DNA from: Rhineura floridana
Lineage: Eukaryota; Chordata; Lepidosauria; Squamata; Rhineuridae
Assembly: GCF_030035675.1 (NCBI RefSeq)
Contig: NC_084482.1
Span: forward strand, 75,367,120 to 75,431,119
DNA length: 64,000 nucleotides
Direction of reading: 5' to 3'
Of this stretch, positions 1 to 12,612 are shown piece after piece. Numbering within the stretch: the first letter of the stretch is position 1; every line of letters starts with the position of its first letter. The notes under the pieces were generated by a model, which saw only the letters and a program-made list of their open reading frames with translations, ran no database searches and was not told the origin of the DNA. The position numbers and the translations under genes were made by a program.

Positions 1-594
1 CCTGGAGAAAGCGTTGAGGCTCATCATGCTCTTTAATTGCTTATCAATACTGCTGTATCCATCTGAACTTTAATAACACAGTTGGAAGGTTATTTCTCAA
101 ATGTATCAGATTTCTGAGGCTGTTGGAGCACCACGAGGAATCTGGGAGTGATGGCTCCTATTTGGAGCAATAGCCTAGTTACAGAAGTGCTAGGGTGGTT
201 GCTTTGATGTGGGAAGAAGTGGAAACTCATAGGTAGTGCAGTCCATTCCTGGTGGAAGCACTCCTAGTTGTTCTGTGTGATCAATTTTATATCCTGTAAA
301 GCTTTTCTGAAAACAAAATTTAATGAGACAAAGGGTGGAAAAAATCAAGACTATCTGAATAGGGATGTACTATTAACATGAGACTCCTATCAAGGAACAT
401 CTACAAAGAAATTTTGAAGATTGTAGAAAACTAAGAGGACTGCAAGGAAAGTATGAGTGTTTGATACTGTACTAACAACTTTGAATGCTTATGTACTAAT
501 GGCAATATAATACTGATGATGATGATGATGATTTCCTGCTCTTCCTCCCAGAATTTGTCCAGGGCAGCAAACAAATGACCAAGTGCTAAAAACA
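1..594. other. PRKACA intron 1, left edge
   Basis: AT-rich intronic sequence with a short ATG-repeat at about 513-531. I see no exon or recognisable element. Confidence 0.6.
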
Positions 595-1005
595 TCTGTA
601 CAACACACATTAAAAACAAAACATTAAAAAAAAACCTTTTAAAAACATATTAAAACATCTTTAAAACAATTTCAACACAGATGCAGAGTGGGATAAGATA
701 TCTATGTAAAAGACTTGTTGAAGGAGAAAGGTCTTCAGCAGGTTCCGAGAAGACAATGCAGGCAACACCTGTTGAATATATAAGGGAAGGGAATTCCAAA
801 GGGTAGGTGCCACAACTCTAAAGGTCTTATGTTGTATGGAATGAACCTCCCGATAAGATGGTATCTGCAGGAGGCCCTCACCGACAGAACACAGTGATTG
901 ACTGGGGATATAAGTGGTCAGAGGATCTTTCAGGTATCCTGGTCCCAGCTGTATAGAGCTTTATACACGACAACCAGCTCCTAGAACCAAAACTCTATGC
1001 TCTGG
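595..1005 (-). mobile_element. L2/CR1-type LINE 3' fragment
   Basis: The segment matches by eye the 55.6-56.0 kb copy: A-rich tail on the left, then antisense 3' UTR-like sequence including ggaattccaaagggtaggtgcc and ggtatcctggtccca. It is in minus orientation and abuts an oppositely oriented fragment at about 1010. Confidence 0.6.
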
Positions 1006-1009
1006 TAAC

Positions 1010-1430
1010 TTCCAGAAGGGAATCTTGCAATGTGCTGTATGTGGAGTTGTCCTTGAAGACTCTCCAGAAACTTCAAGAGGTCCAAAATGCAATCTCTGTT
1101 ACTGGCCAAGATTCCATTTAGGGATCATATAACCCCTGTTTTAAAACAGCTACATTGGTTGCTAGTTTGTTTCCATTCCAGGTGCTCACATTAGTGTTGG
1201 GGGTCTAAGTCATTTGGGGCTTTAAATAACTGAAAGGCCACCTGACTCCCTATTGACTTTCTTGGGTACTAAGATCTGCAGAAGAGTTCCATCACCCTCA
1301 GAAGTGCATGGAATGACAGTCTGGGAGAGAGCTTTCTATGTGGCAGTCCCTAAATTATGGGACTCCTTCTCCAGAGAGGTGCATCCCGCAGTATGCTAAA
1401 GACATAGGGTAGAAGCCAGTGTAAGGATTC
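1010..1430 (+). mobile_element. L2-type LINE ORF2 C-terminal fragment
   Basis: Degraded coding sequence reads like the pol end of L2 elements (leucine-rich LQK.Q.VQNA, then LKQLHWL). It resembles the copies at 4920-5475 and 46820-47290. Confidence 0.5.
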
Positions 1431-1619
1431 CTGCTAGTGCAACAGGACTTCCTCCCAATCCTTCCCCTGCACCCTCCCCAAGGGTCCCTTGGGGGGTCAG
1501 GAGAACCTCCAGAACAGTGCGTGGAGGAGGTGAGATTGGTCCATCAGCACAAGCATTTCTGTTCTCTCGATGCTACGTTGAATACAACCCATTACTCTAC
1601 CCTCACCTATCACAGTTAA

Positions 1620-4195
1620 GATATTTTATTTTGTGGGACCCACCTGTTTTGTTTAATCTATAGTGTTCTTCTTTTGTTTGGAACTTTACTTTTTTACTTT
1701 TATTGATTTGTTTGCAGGACCAAAGGCCAACGCAAATTAAAACAATACATATACAATACTTTAAAGTCAAATGGAGACATTTAAAAGGGAAGCATTTAAG
1801 CGGGGATCTCATGTAAGAGAACTTGCCTATGTAATATCTCGAAGGGCAATGTAATTGACCCTAAGTTTTCTTGCTGCTATTACAAAAAGAGCTACTTTGT
1901 GGGTTACTTCCAAGTTATGATCTGACATTAAAAAAATGATTTTTCCATCAAGTGAATCAAGCTGAGGGATTTCTAACCATTTACTAAGAAATCTATTTCT
2001 GGGCTGAGTATAAATTGGGCAGTAGAGCAAAACGTGGGGAAGGTCTTCCGCCGAGGGTGAGCCACAGACACAATTCCTTTTGTCCTTAGGGACACCGGCT
2101 AGTCGACCTTCCCTGTCCGCATTTGGTAAGGAGAAAAAACGTAGGGCTGTAAACGCCCGTCTAAGGACAAGGGGTATTGGTTGAAGGAGATAAGTAGAGC
2201 AGTGGGGCTCAAGCTTAAATCGCCAGTACCAGGGAGATACCTTTGAGTTGATGGAGGATAGCCTATCCTGGTTCATAGAGTGGAGGAATATGTATTCACA
2301 TAGAGATTTATTATTTGGCATTGCGTTGAAATACTGCTCTAAAAGGTGGTAAGTTGATAGCAGTTTAGTTAATTTAGAGCGCCATAAGATAGAAGCGAAT
2401 GGGTGGTCAAAACATAATTGTAATAATGTCCCGGGCTGGGGCCCATTGAGTGTTCTCAAAAATTTCAGAAGGGTAAAATGTATGAGAGCCATCAGTGGGG
2501 GGGAGCCCGTCTCAATTCGAGTCATCGCTGCAGAGGTTCCCACAGGGGGAGATAACAAGCACCTGAGAAAACTATTTTGTATAGTTTCCAGGGCTGTTAC
2601 GATATTATAATCCCAGCCCCATACGGCTACTCCATATAGGATTTGTGGGATCACCTTTGCTTTAAAGATCTTTAAAGTAGGGTGAATCTGACCGCCCCCG
2701 ACAGAACAAGAAAATTTTAAAATTGTCCCTATTGTCTTAACCGCGTGCGATTTAATATATTGTCGGTGATATTGCCAGGAAAGGGTATCTGAAAAATAAA
2801 TACCCAGGTACTTAAATTCTCGAGGTTGTTCTAACTGATGATCAGCTATATGCCAGCGATGTCCTTTGAATCTTTTCCCAAAAACTAAAACTTTGGTTTT
2901 ATCATAATTAATATTGAGTTTTTCCTTATAACAATAGGACTGTAGGGATCTCAACATCTTTCTAAGTCCAATTGGAACTAGGGAAAGAAGGACCATATCG
3001 TCGGCATAGAGAAGTGTCGGTATTTTCCTTTGGCCGATAGAGGGGGAGAAAAATTGAGGTCCGGATAAAAAAGGAATGATATCATTTAGAAACAAATTAA
3101 AGAGCAGGGGAGCTAAGAGGCATCCTTGTTTGACGCCTCTGTCCACAGGTATCGGATCAGATAGGACTCCAGAATGGGGAGCTCTAACTATAGCAAAGGG
3201 GTTAGTGTATAAAATACGAATAAGGTATAGCAAGCGGGGGTCGATGTTCAGATGATACAGTTTGTGCCATAAAGCATTCCTATCGATCGAGTCGAACGCT
3301 GCGGCCAAATCTACAAATGCTACATACAGATGTCGGGTAGGACCGGCGATGGACTGTTTTGCCAGGAAATGGAGTGTTAGGCAATGATTGATTGGAGAGG
3401 AGCCTTTTCGGAAGCCGACTTGCTCAGGGTATAAAATCTGTTGTGTCTGTACCCAATCTTCTAGTTTATTAAGAAGGAATTTAGCGTAAAGTTTGGATAC
3501 AACGTTCAACAGGCTGATTGGACGGAAGTTAGCGGGGTTGGAGGAGTCACCCTTTTTGTAGATGGGGATGATTATGCTACATCTCCAACCGTCGGGGATA
3601 ATGCCAGAGTAATTTATTCTGGTGAATAAACGAGCCAAAAAAGGGGCCCACCATTCGGGAAATTGTTTAATAGCTTCTGGTAAAAGGAAGTCCTCTCCTG
3701 GGGATTTCCCATTTTTAAGTGAATCAATTAGAGATTTAATTTCTTGGGGTGAAACTGGGGGCCATGACGGCAAGTTGGTAATATCTGACATGGGTAAAAT
3801 GCTACGGGGAGACAAAATTGAGGAATAGAGGTGTAAAAAATGTGAATACCAGGTTGAGATTGGGATCAAAACTTGGTTGGAGGTGTTGCTAAGGCCAAGT
3901 CCCGACTGTACTAAAGACCAAAACTGGCGTTCTTGGTTTTCAGTAATCATCTTTGTTAATAGCTGCCAACGAGAATTGGCAAAGGCTGATTTTTTTCCCC
4001 TCAGGAGGGATCTATAAAGGGCCTTATTTGATTTAAAGGCAAAAAGGGATTGAGGGTACGGGAACTTGAGAGACAAGTGTAGAAGTTTCTTAAGCTTTTT
4101 TTGTTTGGAACTTCTTATCATTCTATGCTATGATATTATTTTAACCCACCCTAGTGGGTAAAGGGTGGGTAAGAAATCTTAAATAAATAAATACC
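1620..4195 (+). mobile_element. older L2-like 3' end split by the LINE insertion
   Basis: Sequence left of 1672 continues right of 4113 once the young LINE and one duplication copy are set aside. It ends in the hairpin-forming AACCCACCCTAGTGGG...GGGTGGGT and a TAAATAAATA tail at 4136-4194, the 3' end type seen in other L2-like copies in the window. Confidence 0.6.
1687..4098 (-). mobile_element. young 5'-truncated LINE with open reverse transcriptase frame
   Basis: A 2.4-kb non-LTR retrotransposon lies on the minus strand. Its frame is open for about 755 residues to a stop at 1827 and contains RT motifs: PANFRPISLLNVVSKLYAKF, AFDSIDRNALW, GVKQGCLLAPLLFN and the YADDMVLLS catalytic box. Near the C-terminus is a CVCG...HVLLYC putative zinc knuckle. 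The endonuclease half is missing (5' truncation). The 3' end is A-rich (AAAAGT-like). Fifteen-base copies of TTTTGTTTGGAACTT at 1672-1686 and 4099-4113 are target-site duplications. The clade looks I/Jockey- or Vingi-like, but this is uncertain. Confidence 0.9.
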
Positions 4196-4401
4196 AATAC
4201 AGAATGAAATATAATTCTATAATACAGAGGAAACAATAAACCATATTATAGATACTAGGTGGTAGCATTCTTGTGACTAGGATATCATCAGAGAGTGATC
4301 AATGGGGAAAGATAGGTGAGACAAATGTGGTGCACTGTGTGTAGTTGTGTTGCTTAATTTTGTTTAAAAGCAGCACCACAGCAGCAGAGAGTAACAGCAG
4401 A

Positions 4402-4870
4402 TGTTGAAATGCGAGTGTGCCAGCGTGTGCGTGCGTTTGCCTAAGAAAGCAGGCTTTTACCCTGCATCAGCATCACTGAGACTGGAGACTTAGCAAAATA
4501 AGAAAAGCTGCTTTATTTATAGAAATACATAGTAGATAGAAAAGGCATACCTAGTTCTAGCTAACTAGCTAAGTTGGAGGCATAACGCCCAGGCGCGGGA
4601 GTTAGCCCCATGTTAGGAGAGAGAGCAGAGACAACGGGATGTCTCCTCTCTCATGGTCAGCCGGAGAAGAAGGGAATGGAAAGGGTGGAAGGAGGAGGGG
4701 CAGGTAAGCTTCCCTAAAGATGTCACAGTCTAGCGACAGAAGGAAGTCAGTCAGAGTATCACTGGTAAAAGGTAAACAAGCCTGTCCATCGGGAGGACCC
4801 TAGCTCTATCTTCCCTCTGGAGCATAAACAAAAGAACAAAACAGGAGTTGCTCTTGCCCCACTTCCAACA
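4402..4870 (-). mobile_element. solo LTR fossil (minus orientation)
   Basis: A 469-bp unit begins TGTTG and ends CAACA on either strand, as LTRs do, and carries on its minus strand an AATAAA (at about 4512-4517) in the position expected for the R region. No internal coding region is attached, so it looks like a solo LTR. I see no clear target duplication, which suggests some age. The family (ERV or Gypsy) is not certain. Confidence 0.6.
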
Positions 4871-4919
4871 AAATGAACAGTTAGTTTGTATTGGTCTTGG
4901 GGTCAGTCTGTGTTGCCTT

Positions 4920-5475
4920 CATCAGAAGCTCCAGCTGGAGCAAAATGCAGCGGCCAGATTGCTGATGGGAGCACATGGCTGACAACATGTGACACCCCTT
5001 TTAAAACATCTTCACTGGCTGCCCATCTGCTACTGAAGCAGGTTCAAGGTCCTTATAGTAATTTACAAAGCCCTGAACAACTTAGATCTAGGGTATCTTA
5101 GGGACCACCTGAACCCTTGTATTCCAGTTCGATCACTGAGATCATCCGCAGGAGCACTTTGATCGAGTTGGCGAGGCTCATCTAACATCGACACGAAGCC
5201 TTCATTGTCATCGGCCCAGTTCTCTGGAATGCTCTACCAACAGAGATTCAGCAGGTGCTTTCTGCTATAACTTTTAAGTGCCTGTGGAAAACCTTTCTGT
5301 TCCACTAGGCTTATGCAGGCAATTAAGAAAATGCTTTTTTTTTTTTGCAACAGTTGAACTTTGTTTTTATTGTATTTTTAATGTTTTTTATTCTGTGTTT
5401 GTTGTGTTTAACATGTTGTAAACTGCTGTGATGTTTTTAACAAAATAGCAGTATGTGAATATTTTTATAAGTAAA
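4920..5475 (+). mobile_element. L2-type LINE 3' fragment
   Basis: Degraded pol C-terminus (CTCCAGCTGGAGCAAAATGC, then SLAAHLLLKQVQG and later FWNALPTE-like text) is followed by a T-rich 3' UTR ending at AATAATAAATTG near 5480. Orientation is plus. Confidence 0.65.
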
Positions 5476-5479
5476 TAAT

Positions 5480-7940
5480 AAATTGTGCATAGGAAGCTAG
5501 CATTGGTTGTTGTGGGATGGATTCTCCTTCCTGACACTGAAACATGGAGTGCTTGGCCATCAGCCAGTTCTTCCATGTGATGTGAAGTGTTTCCATACCA
5601 GCTGCTCCCAAGAACGGACTGCAGTAGCATAAAATTTCCAGGTGGAAATTACCAAAGCACTTTTACCATATTTTTAATGGAATACATAAACATGGCTCCT
5701 ACTTGTTCTGAACATACTTCTCCTTCAGAAGGTTGAGGAAACAATGAGGGACGTGCTATTTTTAGATAAGAGTCTGACTAATAGGAAGGAAATGTTTGAG
5801 ACTGTGAAAACAGTTGGCTATGTAAAAGAAAGTAACTATGAACTGTTGAAGTCCATGATCCTGAAATAGGAAGAGGAAGGGCAGAAGAACAGCAATGAAT
5901 GCTGGAAGCTTCACATAGATAGAGCATTAGCTTTTTGAAAAGTGTTTTGAAATAAGAACCTATGATAGTAATCAAAGCCTGATGTTCTTTCCCCAATGAT
6001 CAGGGCATGAAATGGGACCTCCAAAACAAAGTTGTAAGAAAGTCAGACTACCTTAATATCTGCCACTTGATAGTGCAAATGGGGACATTTTGCATTGCTT
6101 CTGTCGTCTGACCCTTAGAGAAAGGAAGTTTCATTATGAAAAAGTAGTTGCCTGGAATGCCAGTGTGCTCTGTGCTAACCATTCATACTTTGGTTTGACA
6201 CTGTGATCTGCTGGGCGTCTCCAATGCCAGCCGTAGACATCTTGCTGCCTGAAGTGAAGCTCAAATGACCCACTAGGACCAGCATGTAAAAATGTCTTTG
6301 CATCCAATTAGACACCAGTTCTTGCCTTCATCCATCTCTTGTTCACCCCCATGATGCCACCTGAAGCAGGTAATTTTACCCTGTTGCATGGTAGGGATGG
6401 TTGTGAATTTCTCCTTTTTTAGATATCATAGTCTAAATAAGATGGCATGTAGAGCTCAAATGGTTTTAAGCCCAAATGGGTTAAAAAATCTATAACTGTG
6501 CCTGCAAAGCTGAAGGAAGGTAATATTCCCTTTGGAGCACTTTAGTAATAAGGCCTTCTATTAGTAATAAGGTCTGAATCTGTCAAGAAGTGTGCTATCA
6601 TGCTTTGCTTCCAGCTGCCGTCCTTGCACTGTCTTCTCAGATAAAACTTTTACATTTGTGATGCTGGTGTTCAGTGTTGGAAGGTAAGAAGGATGCTTGC
6701 CATGTCTGAAGGTTGGGTAATGGTAGTGGTTGGGAAGTGCTCCTGGTTAGCTTTGGCTGCTCCACAGATGAAGACACCAAGAACTGACACTGTCAGTTGT
6801 TCAATGGGATCTCCATTCCCATATTCTAAGAGCCTTCTGATGGTCATTCCTTCAGTTTTGTTTGCCTTCACGTTCACTGGGTGCCTTCAGAACTGGCACT
6901 GTCAGGCGCAGCTTCCCTTCCACATGCTGCCAGATACTCATTGTGGATGCTTTTCTAGCAGGGGCTATTACATAACTCTGATCCAAGCCTGGCCAGCAGA
7001 TGCTTGAAAAACAGACACAAAAAAAGGCTTTTGATCCATTCTCACTCATGAGACACTCTGAGAAGGTTGGGCTGATGTTTGAGCATCCTCTACATGGAGG
7101 TTGTCTTTAACTCAGCTATTGGGCTTGGCGGTAATTCCTTCTAAGATGGTTGTTCTGTTTACCTCTTGAGAAGTTAGTCAATCTTTGACTTGAGGGAGCA
7201 ATGCAAAGCCTTAGGCCTCCTGTCATTTCATTGTACTTGTGCTAAAGTTGGATAGGACTCTTTTTATCACTCCAAAGGTATATGTGTGCTGTGGATTTCC
7301 TTCCTACTTATGCACTTCCATGTAGGACCTGATACTGTCTGGCTACTTCTGTTTGGCCACCACCTGCTGTACGGAGAGAGTTCTGTGCTGTGCTGCTATC
7401 TGCACATGTTGAATTCCCCAGTAAATTGGCAATTTCCTGTCATGGTATATCTGTCATGCCTTGTTAACCTACTGGCCATCATTTGCAGGACATGTAAACA
7501 AGTTACCCTCTTATCCCTTGGTATTTTCTTTTGCGTTGGGAACTGCTCCTGTATACATTGCCTTAAGCCTCTGTTAACCTGTTTTCACTAATGGTAAGAG
7601 ACATGGGGTTATCTGTCCTTGGCAAGCATGTGCTTGAACTAGCAGTGCTTTGGTAGAGGTGGGATCTGCTCTGTTTTAGGGGGATCTGCTTTGGGAGCAG
7701 TTAAGAGGTGATTGTTCTTGATCTTTGGAGCCTTCCCCTCTTTTTGAGTAACTATATATCACTTCATTCACATACATCAAAGTAAAAACCTAACAAGTAA
7801 TGGCATGGGATAAATAAGGATGAGTGAGGCAGGGGCTCAAGGTGGTACTGAGAGAATTTCTGACAGAATGAGAATTGCAGGGCTGTGTTCGTGAATAGTT
7901 TTCATTCTAAGGAAACAAAGGGTTCCTCTCAGGATTAGCT
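5480..7940. other. PRKACA intron 1 segment, mostly unassigned
   Basis: No exon is supported. Two overlapping minus-strand frames at 6671-7049 have protein-like composition but match nothing I know. The rest is ordinary intronic DNA. Confidence 0.4.
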
Positions 7941-7947
7941 TGAGACT

Positions 7948-8130
7948 TGGGCTGCATACGCACCATAGATTCAAAGCACATTCTTCTCCCCACCCCCCAC
8001 AAGAATCCTGGGAACTGTGGTTTTTAAGGGTTCTGAGAATTGTAGCACTGTGAAGGGTAAACTACAGTACCTAGGATTCTTTGGGGGCAGAAAATGTGTT
8101 TTGAATGTGCTTCAAAGGATGGTACGTATA
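7948..8130. mobile_element. palindromic MITE (GAATCCTGGGAACTGTGG family)
   Basis: The two arms mirror each other: ATAGATTCAAAGCACATTC on the left and GAATGTGCTTCAAAGGATGG on the right, with AAGAATCCTGGGAACTG facing TACCTAGGATTCTTTGG. This is a non-autonomous DNA transposon; relatives are at 32228-32425 and 51113-51417. Confidence 0.65.
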
Positions 8131-8134
8131 TAAC

Positions 8135-10320
8135 CTTGGTCTTTCACTTTTTCTGTTACCTTCCTCTCTACCTTTCTCTCCTTGTGGAAGAGAAAGTAGG
8201 TGTATATGTATCAATTTAAAACAAGGAAAACACAGGTTGCCTGATAAGGCAGGCTGGTCTTGGCTTGGGCAAGCTGGCAGGGAGCGGAGGGAGGACCTAC
8301 GACAGTCTTTTGTAATAGGCCTGTGAATGAGCTGCCTTTTGGTGACTGGCAGTATCTCCCTCCCCACCTCCTCCTCTCTTTCTCTTTGCATTGCCATTAT
8401 GTGATCCTTCCCTCCCCCCAGCATGCTGGTAGCAGGCATTGTTTTGTAACCAGCTGTCCCATTTACAGAACAGTTGTTTCTGGACTCCAGGGAAGCGTTG
8501 GGAGGAGATGGGTTACAGAGCATCTGTGATGGATCTCTCTGCCTAATCTTTCAGCAGAGACCACAGGTTGCCTTGGTATATCCCAGTTCTTGTTCAACCT
8601 GGAATCCCAGGAGTTCAGTACATGGTGGATCTTCAAGGCAGAGTCTGCTGTGTCTGAGAAAGCAGCAGGGGTTCCAGAGGGGATTTTTCAAGTGCTATGC
8701 TAGATCACTCCAGTTGGGTATAACAGTGGCCTCTACTGATGCAATCAAGGGAACGGGAGAGAAGGCGAAACAGGAGTGCCCTGGAGCTGCACTCAGCCCT
8801 GTGCTGGCTGAGGACTCTCTTTGGATTCCAGAACAAGTTGAGCTCCAGGTGGGGGCCATGTTTGCTTTTGCCACCAGGGGCAAAGTCCCCCATGAGCCGT
8901 CAGGTCAGCCCTTCCCCGCCACCATGGTGACTTCTTAACTGTATGCTTGCAGCTACGGAAACAGCCGGGTCACCAGGTGGACCCTTGGGTTGAGGGTCAC
9001 TGAATGGATGGTAAGGAACAATGGGGTCCTAGGTGGTGAATGGGCTGCGGTTGTCTTTCCCCCACATCCCCACCCTTCTCTGATATTAGACAGAGCTGCT
9101 TCTTTCAAGGAATGCATGGCAAGAGGAGGGGGCTGAAGAGAAGGGCACACAGGGATTAAGTGATCTGTCTAGGACGCTGCATGTGGCACTGTAAATTCTT
9201 TGAACAGATAGGTTTATGCTCCTCACAGGCAGCCCCTACAACAAATCAGCTGCTCTGACTGTCACATATATATGTAGAAACCATTTAAATGGTTAGCCTT
9301 GGGGGAGTCATCCCTGCTGAATTATATTTCCACTAACTCCAGAATTTATCCCCTTTTATTTCCAGTCAAAGAACCTTGAGCACTGAATAAAAGATACTCA
9401 GAGCTGTTTCTCTAAGGGAACTGTTTCTGCTTTATGTATTACTAGCACATTGTCATTCAAGCTATAAATTCTTGCTGCTGTTACAATTCTAACTGCTGTT
9501 TTAAATGCTGATATGAAGGAAGAACCTGCCAGTTTATTGCAAACAATAGGCCCAGACCCTCCAGAATTGAGGGTGTCGGCATCATAAAGAGAAAGGAAGT
9601 CAGCTAGGAGAAATCTAAGAATTAACATGGTCATTGGTGTGTTCCTTGCTGGCAAGCTATCTGCAGCAGATCAGATAACTTCCACCCAATCCATTGGTCC
9701 TGATTGCATTTAAATAAAATGTCTATCCCTCTTAGTTAAGGTGAAAAATATGAAAGAGCTGTTTAGATTTTGCTAAACACTTAGAAAAATCTGGATGGTT
9801 CTTCTGATGTGATGAAACATTCTCTTTTCTGGAATTCCCCTAATATTTTGTCAATATTCCAAACTCATGGGAGCTTTTTTTCAAGGGCCAATAGCAGAGA
9901 GCAGTGTGGTGGGGTAGGGGTGGACTCACCAGTTGTGGGAGAGGACGAAGAGGTTGAACTTCCCTCTTCCCACTGACTGGCTTCCTATGTACTTAATATC
10001 TCATTTGATTTGGCTTTTGCTGATGAGTGCAGGTGAAAACACATTTTTCCCTTGAAAATTTATGCTTGCCCTCTTGTGCATAGGCTTCCCCCTGCTAGTA
10101 GTTAACATCAGTAGTTGCACCTTCTGACCCGGTCACATAATCCCATTTATATGGGAGTAGCCAGTGTTTGCCTAGTGGTGAAGAAAATGCACCATGCTTG
10201 TCCTCGGCACTGTCTTGTCACTTCTTGGTGCCATGTTCACAGATGTCAGGGCTGAGCTCTGGCTTAGAGTAAGCAGTGCATTGCATACATGTATCGTAGT
10301 CTTCCTATTTCAGTATCCAA
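8135..10320. other. PRKACA intron 1 segment, nothing assigned
   Basis: Intronic sequence with several overlapping chance frames (8071-8940) on both strands and no splice-flanked coding block or identifiable repeat. Confidence 0.5.
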
Positions 10321-10327
10321 TAAAAGC

Positions 10328-10445
10328 AGAGCCAATGTGATGAAGTGTTTGGTATACTAGTCTAGGACTAAGGAGACCCAGACTGAAATCCCCATGGCTA
10401 TGAAGCTAACTGGGTGACCCATCACTCTCAACTTAACCTACATCC
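10328..10445 (+). repeat. MIR/CORE-like SINE fragment
   Basis: A tRNA-like head (GCCAATGTGATGAAGTG) is followed by AAGCTAACTGGGTGACC, the recognisable MIR-type core join. It is truncated at the 3' side. Confidence 0.5.
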
Positions 10446-11424
10446 TGGGGTGAGATTGAGGATAATAGAATCATATATGGTGCCCTGAGTTCCTATAAAA
10501 AATAAATCTTTCACATCCTCAAAGTATTCTAGCCAAAATGAAATCTGCAGATGAAATAAATGCATATTCTGTTTCAGGTTGGTTCCAACTGCAGGCATTG
10601 GATTACTGGCCATAGAATATCTGCTAGAAGAGTTGAGGGGATGATGTTATAGAACTAGATTTCTTGCACTTGGCACAGAAATTAAGTCTTCCAGTTTGTT
10701 TCCAGGCCTTTTGCTGATTGGTTCTCTATGCAAAGAGATTACAGTGGTTTCTGTTACTGTATAGCCACTGAAATGTAGAATGTTGGGCAGTGTTCTGATA
10801 ATGTCTAGGAGAACTAAGGCTGGCATGTGCTTGCTTTTGGCCAAAGCTCTTAGGATGTTTAAGATCCCTCTGAGATCTCATACTAGTTATGCACTAAAGC
10901 ATCACTTGCCCCTCAAGAGACTTGTTAGCCCAACTATGATGATTTTTTGTTGTTGTTGTTTTGGAAACCTTATGAAGAGGGAGGTCCCCTGTGTTGGAGA
11001 ATATATTGGTTTCAGTCTCCAGTTGCTCACAGTACAAGAGTGAGATTAAATTCACATGTTATATCTAAATTAATGCTGCAAAGATTCAGAGTGATAAAAG
11101 TTGTAAAATAAACCCAGGAAAACCCTAAATGAGGAACACTGAAGTAGCAGTGTTCTGATGCAAAAGATCAGTACAACAAGAATTCCATGCAGACTGCTTC
11201 CAAACTGTTCTGCAAAAATACATATACCTTGCATTTCCAAAGTATAACACTGGAAATTGTTGCCGCCAAAGGTCTTGCTTCTTCCAACTTTAACTTCCTG
11301 GAAGATGGGATTTTTGAGCTGGGCCCAGCCTGAATATCCTAATGGGTGTTGTGTATGTGGGGGGGGGGAGGCATGGGAATCTGCCTTCTACCAAGGCAGA
11401 CTGTTGAACAGTCTACCTTAGTAT

Positions 11425-11495
11425 TGTTTAAAATAATAATAATAATAATTTAATTTTTAGGCCGCCTATCTGGCCGAAGCCACTCTAGGCGGCTA
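11425..11495 (-). repeat. L2-type tail-only fragment
   Basis: On the minus strand a GC-rich hairpin (GCCGCCTAGAGTGG...GGCGGC) leads into an ATT-rich tail (AATAATAATAATAATTT on plus). Only about 70 bp of the 3' end is present. Confidence 0.5.
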
Positions 11496-11502
11496 GTTTA
11501 CA

Positions 11503-11640
11503 CTAGGGATGGAGAACCTATGGCCATCCAGATAGTGGACTCCATCTCTCTCCTGTCCCAGCTGGCATGACCAGGGGCCAGGGATAATGGGAGATGTAGT
11601 CCAACAACATCTGGATGGCCACAGGTTGCCATATCTGGTC
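11503..11640. mobile_element. palindromic hAT-like MITE, copy 1
   Basis: About 130 bp with mirrored arms: GGATGGAGAACCTATGGCC on the left and GGCCACAGGTTGCCATATC on the right, and TGGACTCCAT facing ATGTAGTCCA. The same family recurs at least nine more times in the window. Confidence 0.65.
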
Positions 11641-11738
11641 TACAGTGACAAGTAGAACCCTTCCAGGACTTCAGACAGGCCTTTCCGAAACTTCTTGGAG
11701 ATGGCAGGGATTGAACTTGGGGCTGTCTGCATGTAAAG

Positions 11739-11872
11739 CAGGGATGGGGAACCTGCGGTCCTCCAGCTGATGTTGGACTTTGACTCCCATCAGCCCCAGC
11801 CAGCATGGCCAATGGTCAGGGATGCTGGCAGCTGGAATTGAGCAACATCTGGAGGGGCCACTCATATGGCCA
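11739..11872. mobile_element. palindromic hAT-like MITE, copy 2
   Basis: It begins CAGGGATGGGGAACCTGCGG and carries TTGACTCCCATCAGCCCCAG in the centre, with a degraded right arm. About 80 bp of minus-strand tRNA-SINE-like sequence (AGGGATTGAACTTGGGG) lies between it and copy 1. Confidence 0.65.
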
Positions 11873-12359
11873 TAATGACGAGTAACCTAAAGATTCCTCT
11901 CCTTTCCTTCTGATAGGCAGTGCAGTTCATGGCCTTGAGTAACCTAGACCTTTTTTTTACTTTATACAGAAGATATCATTTGCCTGGGTACACAGATGGT
12001 GTCCCACCAACAATTATTTGACGCTTGTGTCAACTTTTGCTCTACCACAGAATGTGATCTGTAAAAAACACTGTAGTATCTATCACTACGGCAAACTTTC
12101 TTTAGTATGTTATTTACAGAAGGCATTGATATACTGCTTAATCATTAGCATTTTCACAAAGTATTTTGTCAGAGGTCCATGATTTAAATATCCTTAGAGA
12201 AGCTTAAATGCAAACAGAATTTGGAGGCAATGTTTTCCACAGGAAACATTTACAAAATAAGGATATTTAAAGGAATGCCGCTTGTCCATCAAATGATGCT
12301 CCATTTTGCCATGTTCATGAAAATCATATGCAAACTGTTTCATGTGGATTGGCGGTGAT

Positions 12360-12495
12360 CTTTCCGCTCCTGCAGCTTTTCTCAAGGTGCCCCTCCATTG
12401 AACAAGGTGCTGTCCCTTAGTGAAAAGCTGAGGCTTTGTTGGTCTCTGAGGCAGAGCAAGAAAACAAGCGAGGTGGCGTTTCTGACTAGAGCGGC
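12360..12495 (+). repeat. 136-bp exact direct repeat, left copy
   Basis: Starts CTTTCCGCTCCTGCAGC and ends TGACTAGAGCGGC. It is identical over 136 bases to 13321-13456. It does not start TG or end CA and matches no family I recognise. Confidence 0.95.
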
Positions 12496-12612
12496 TTTTG
12501 GGTGGAAAATATGGGGAAATTCTCAAAGTTGAAAGGGTGTACAGTAAAAGAGAGTGCCTGCTTTGTTGCTCGACAGTCCTACCTTCAGTTTGAACTATGC
12601 CAGCAATACAGC

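Noticed and set aside
8474-8938. 154-codon plus-strand frame
   Set aside because: Overlaps several other open frames on both strands, with no splice signals or recognisable homology.
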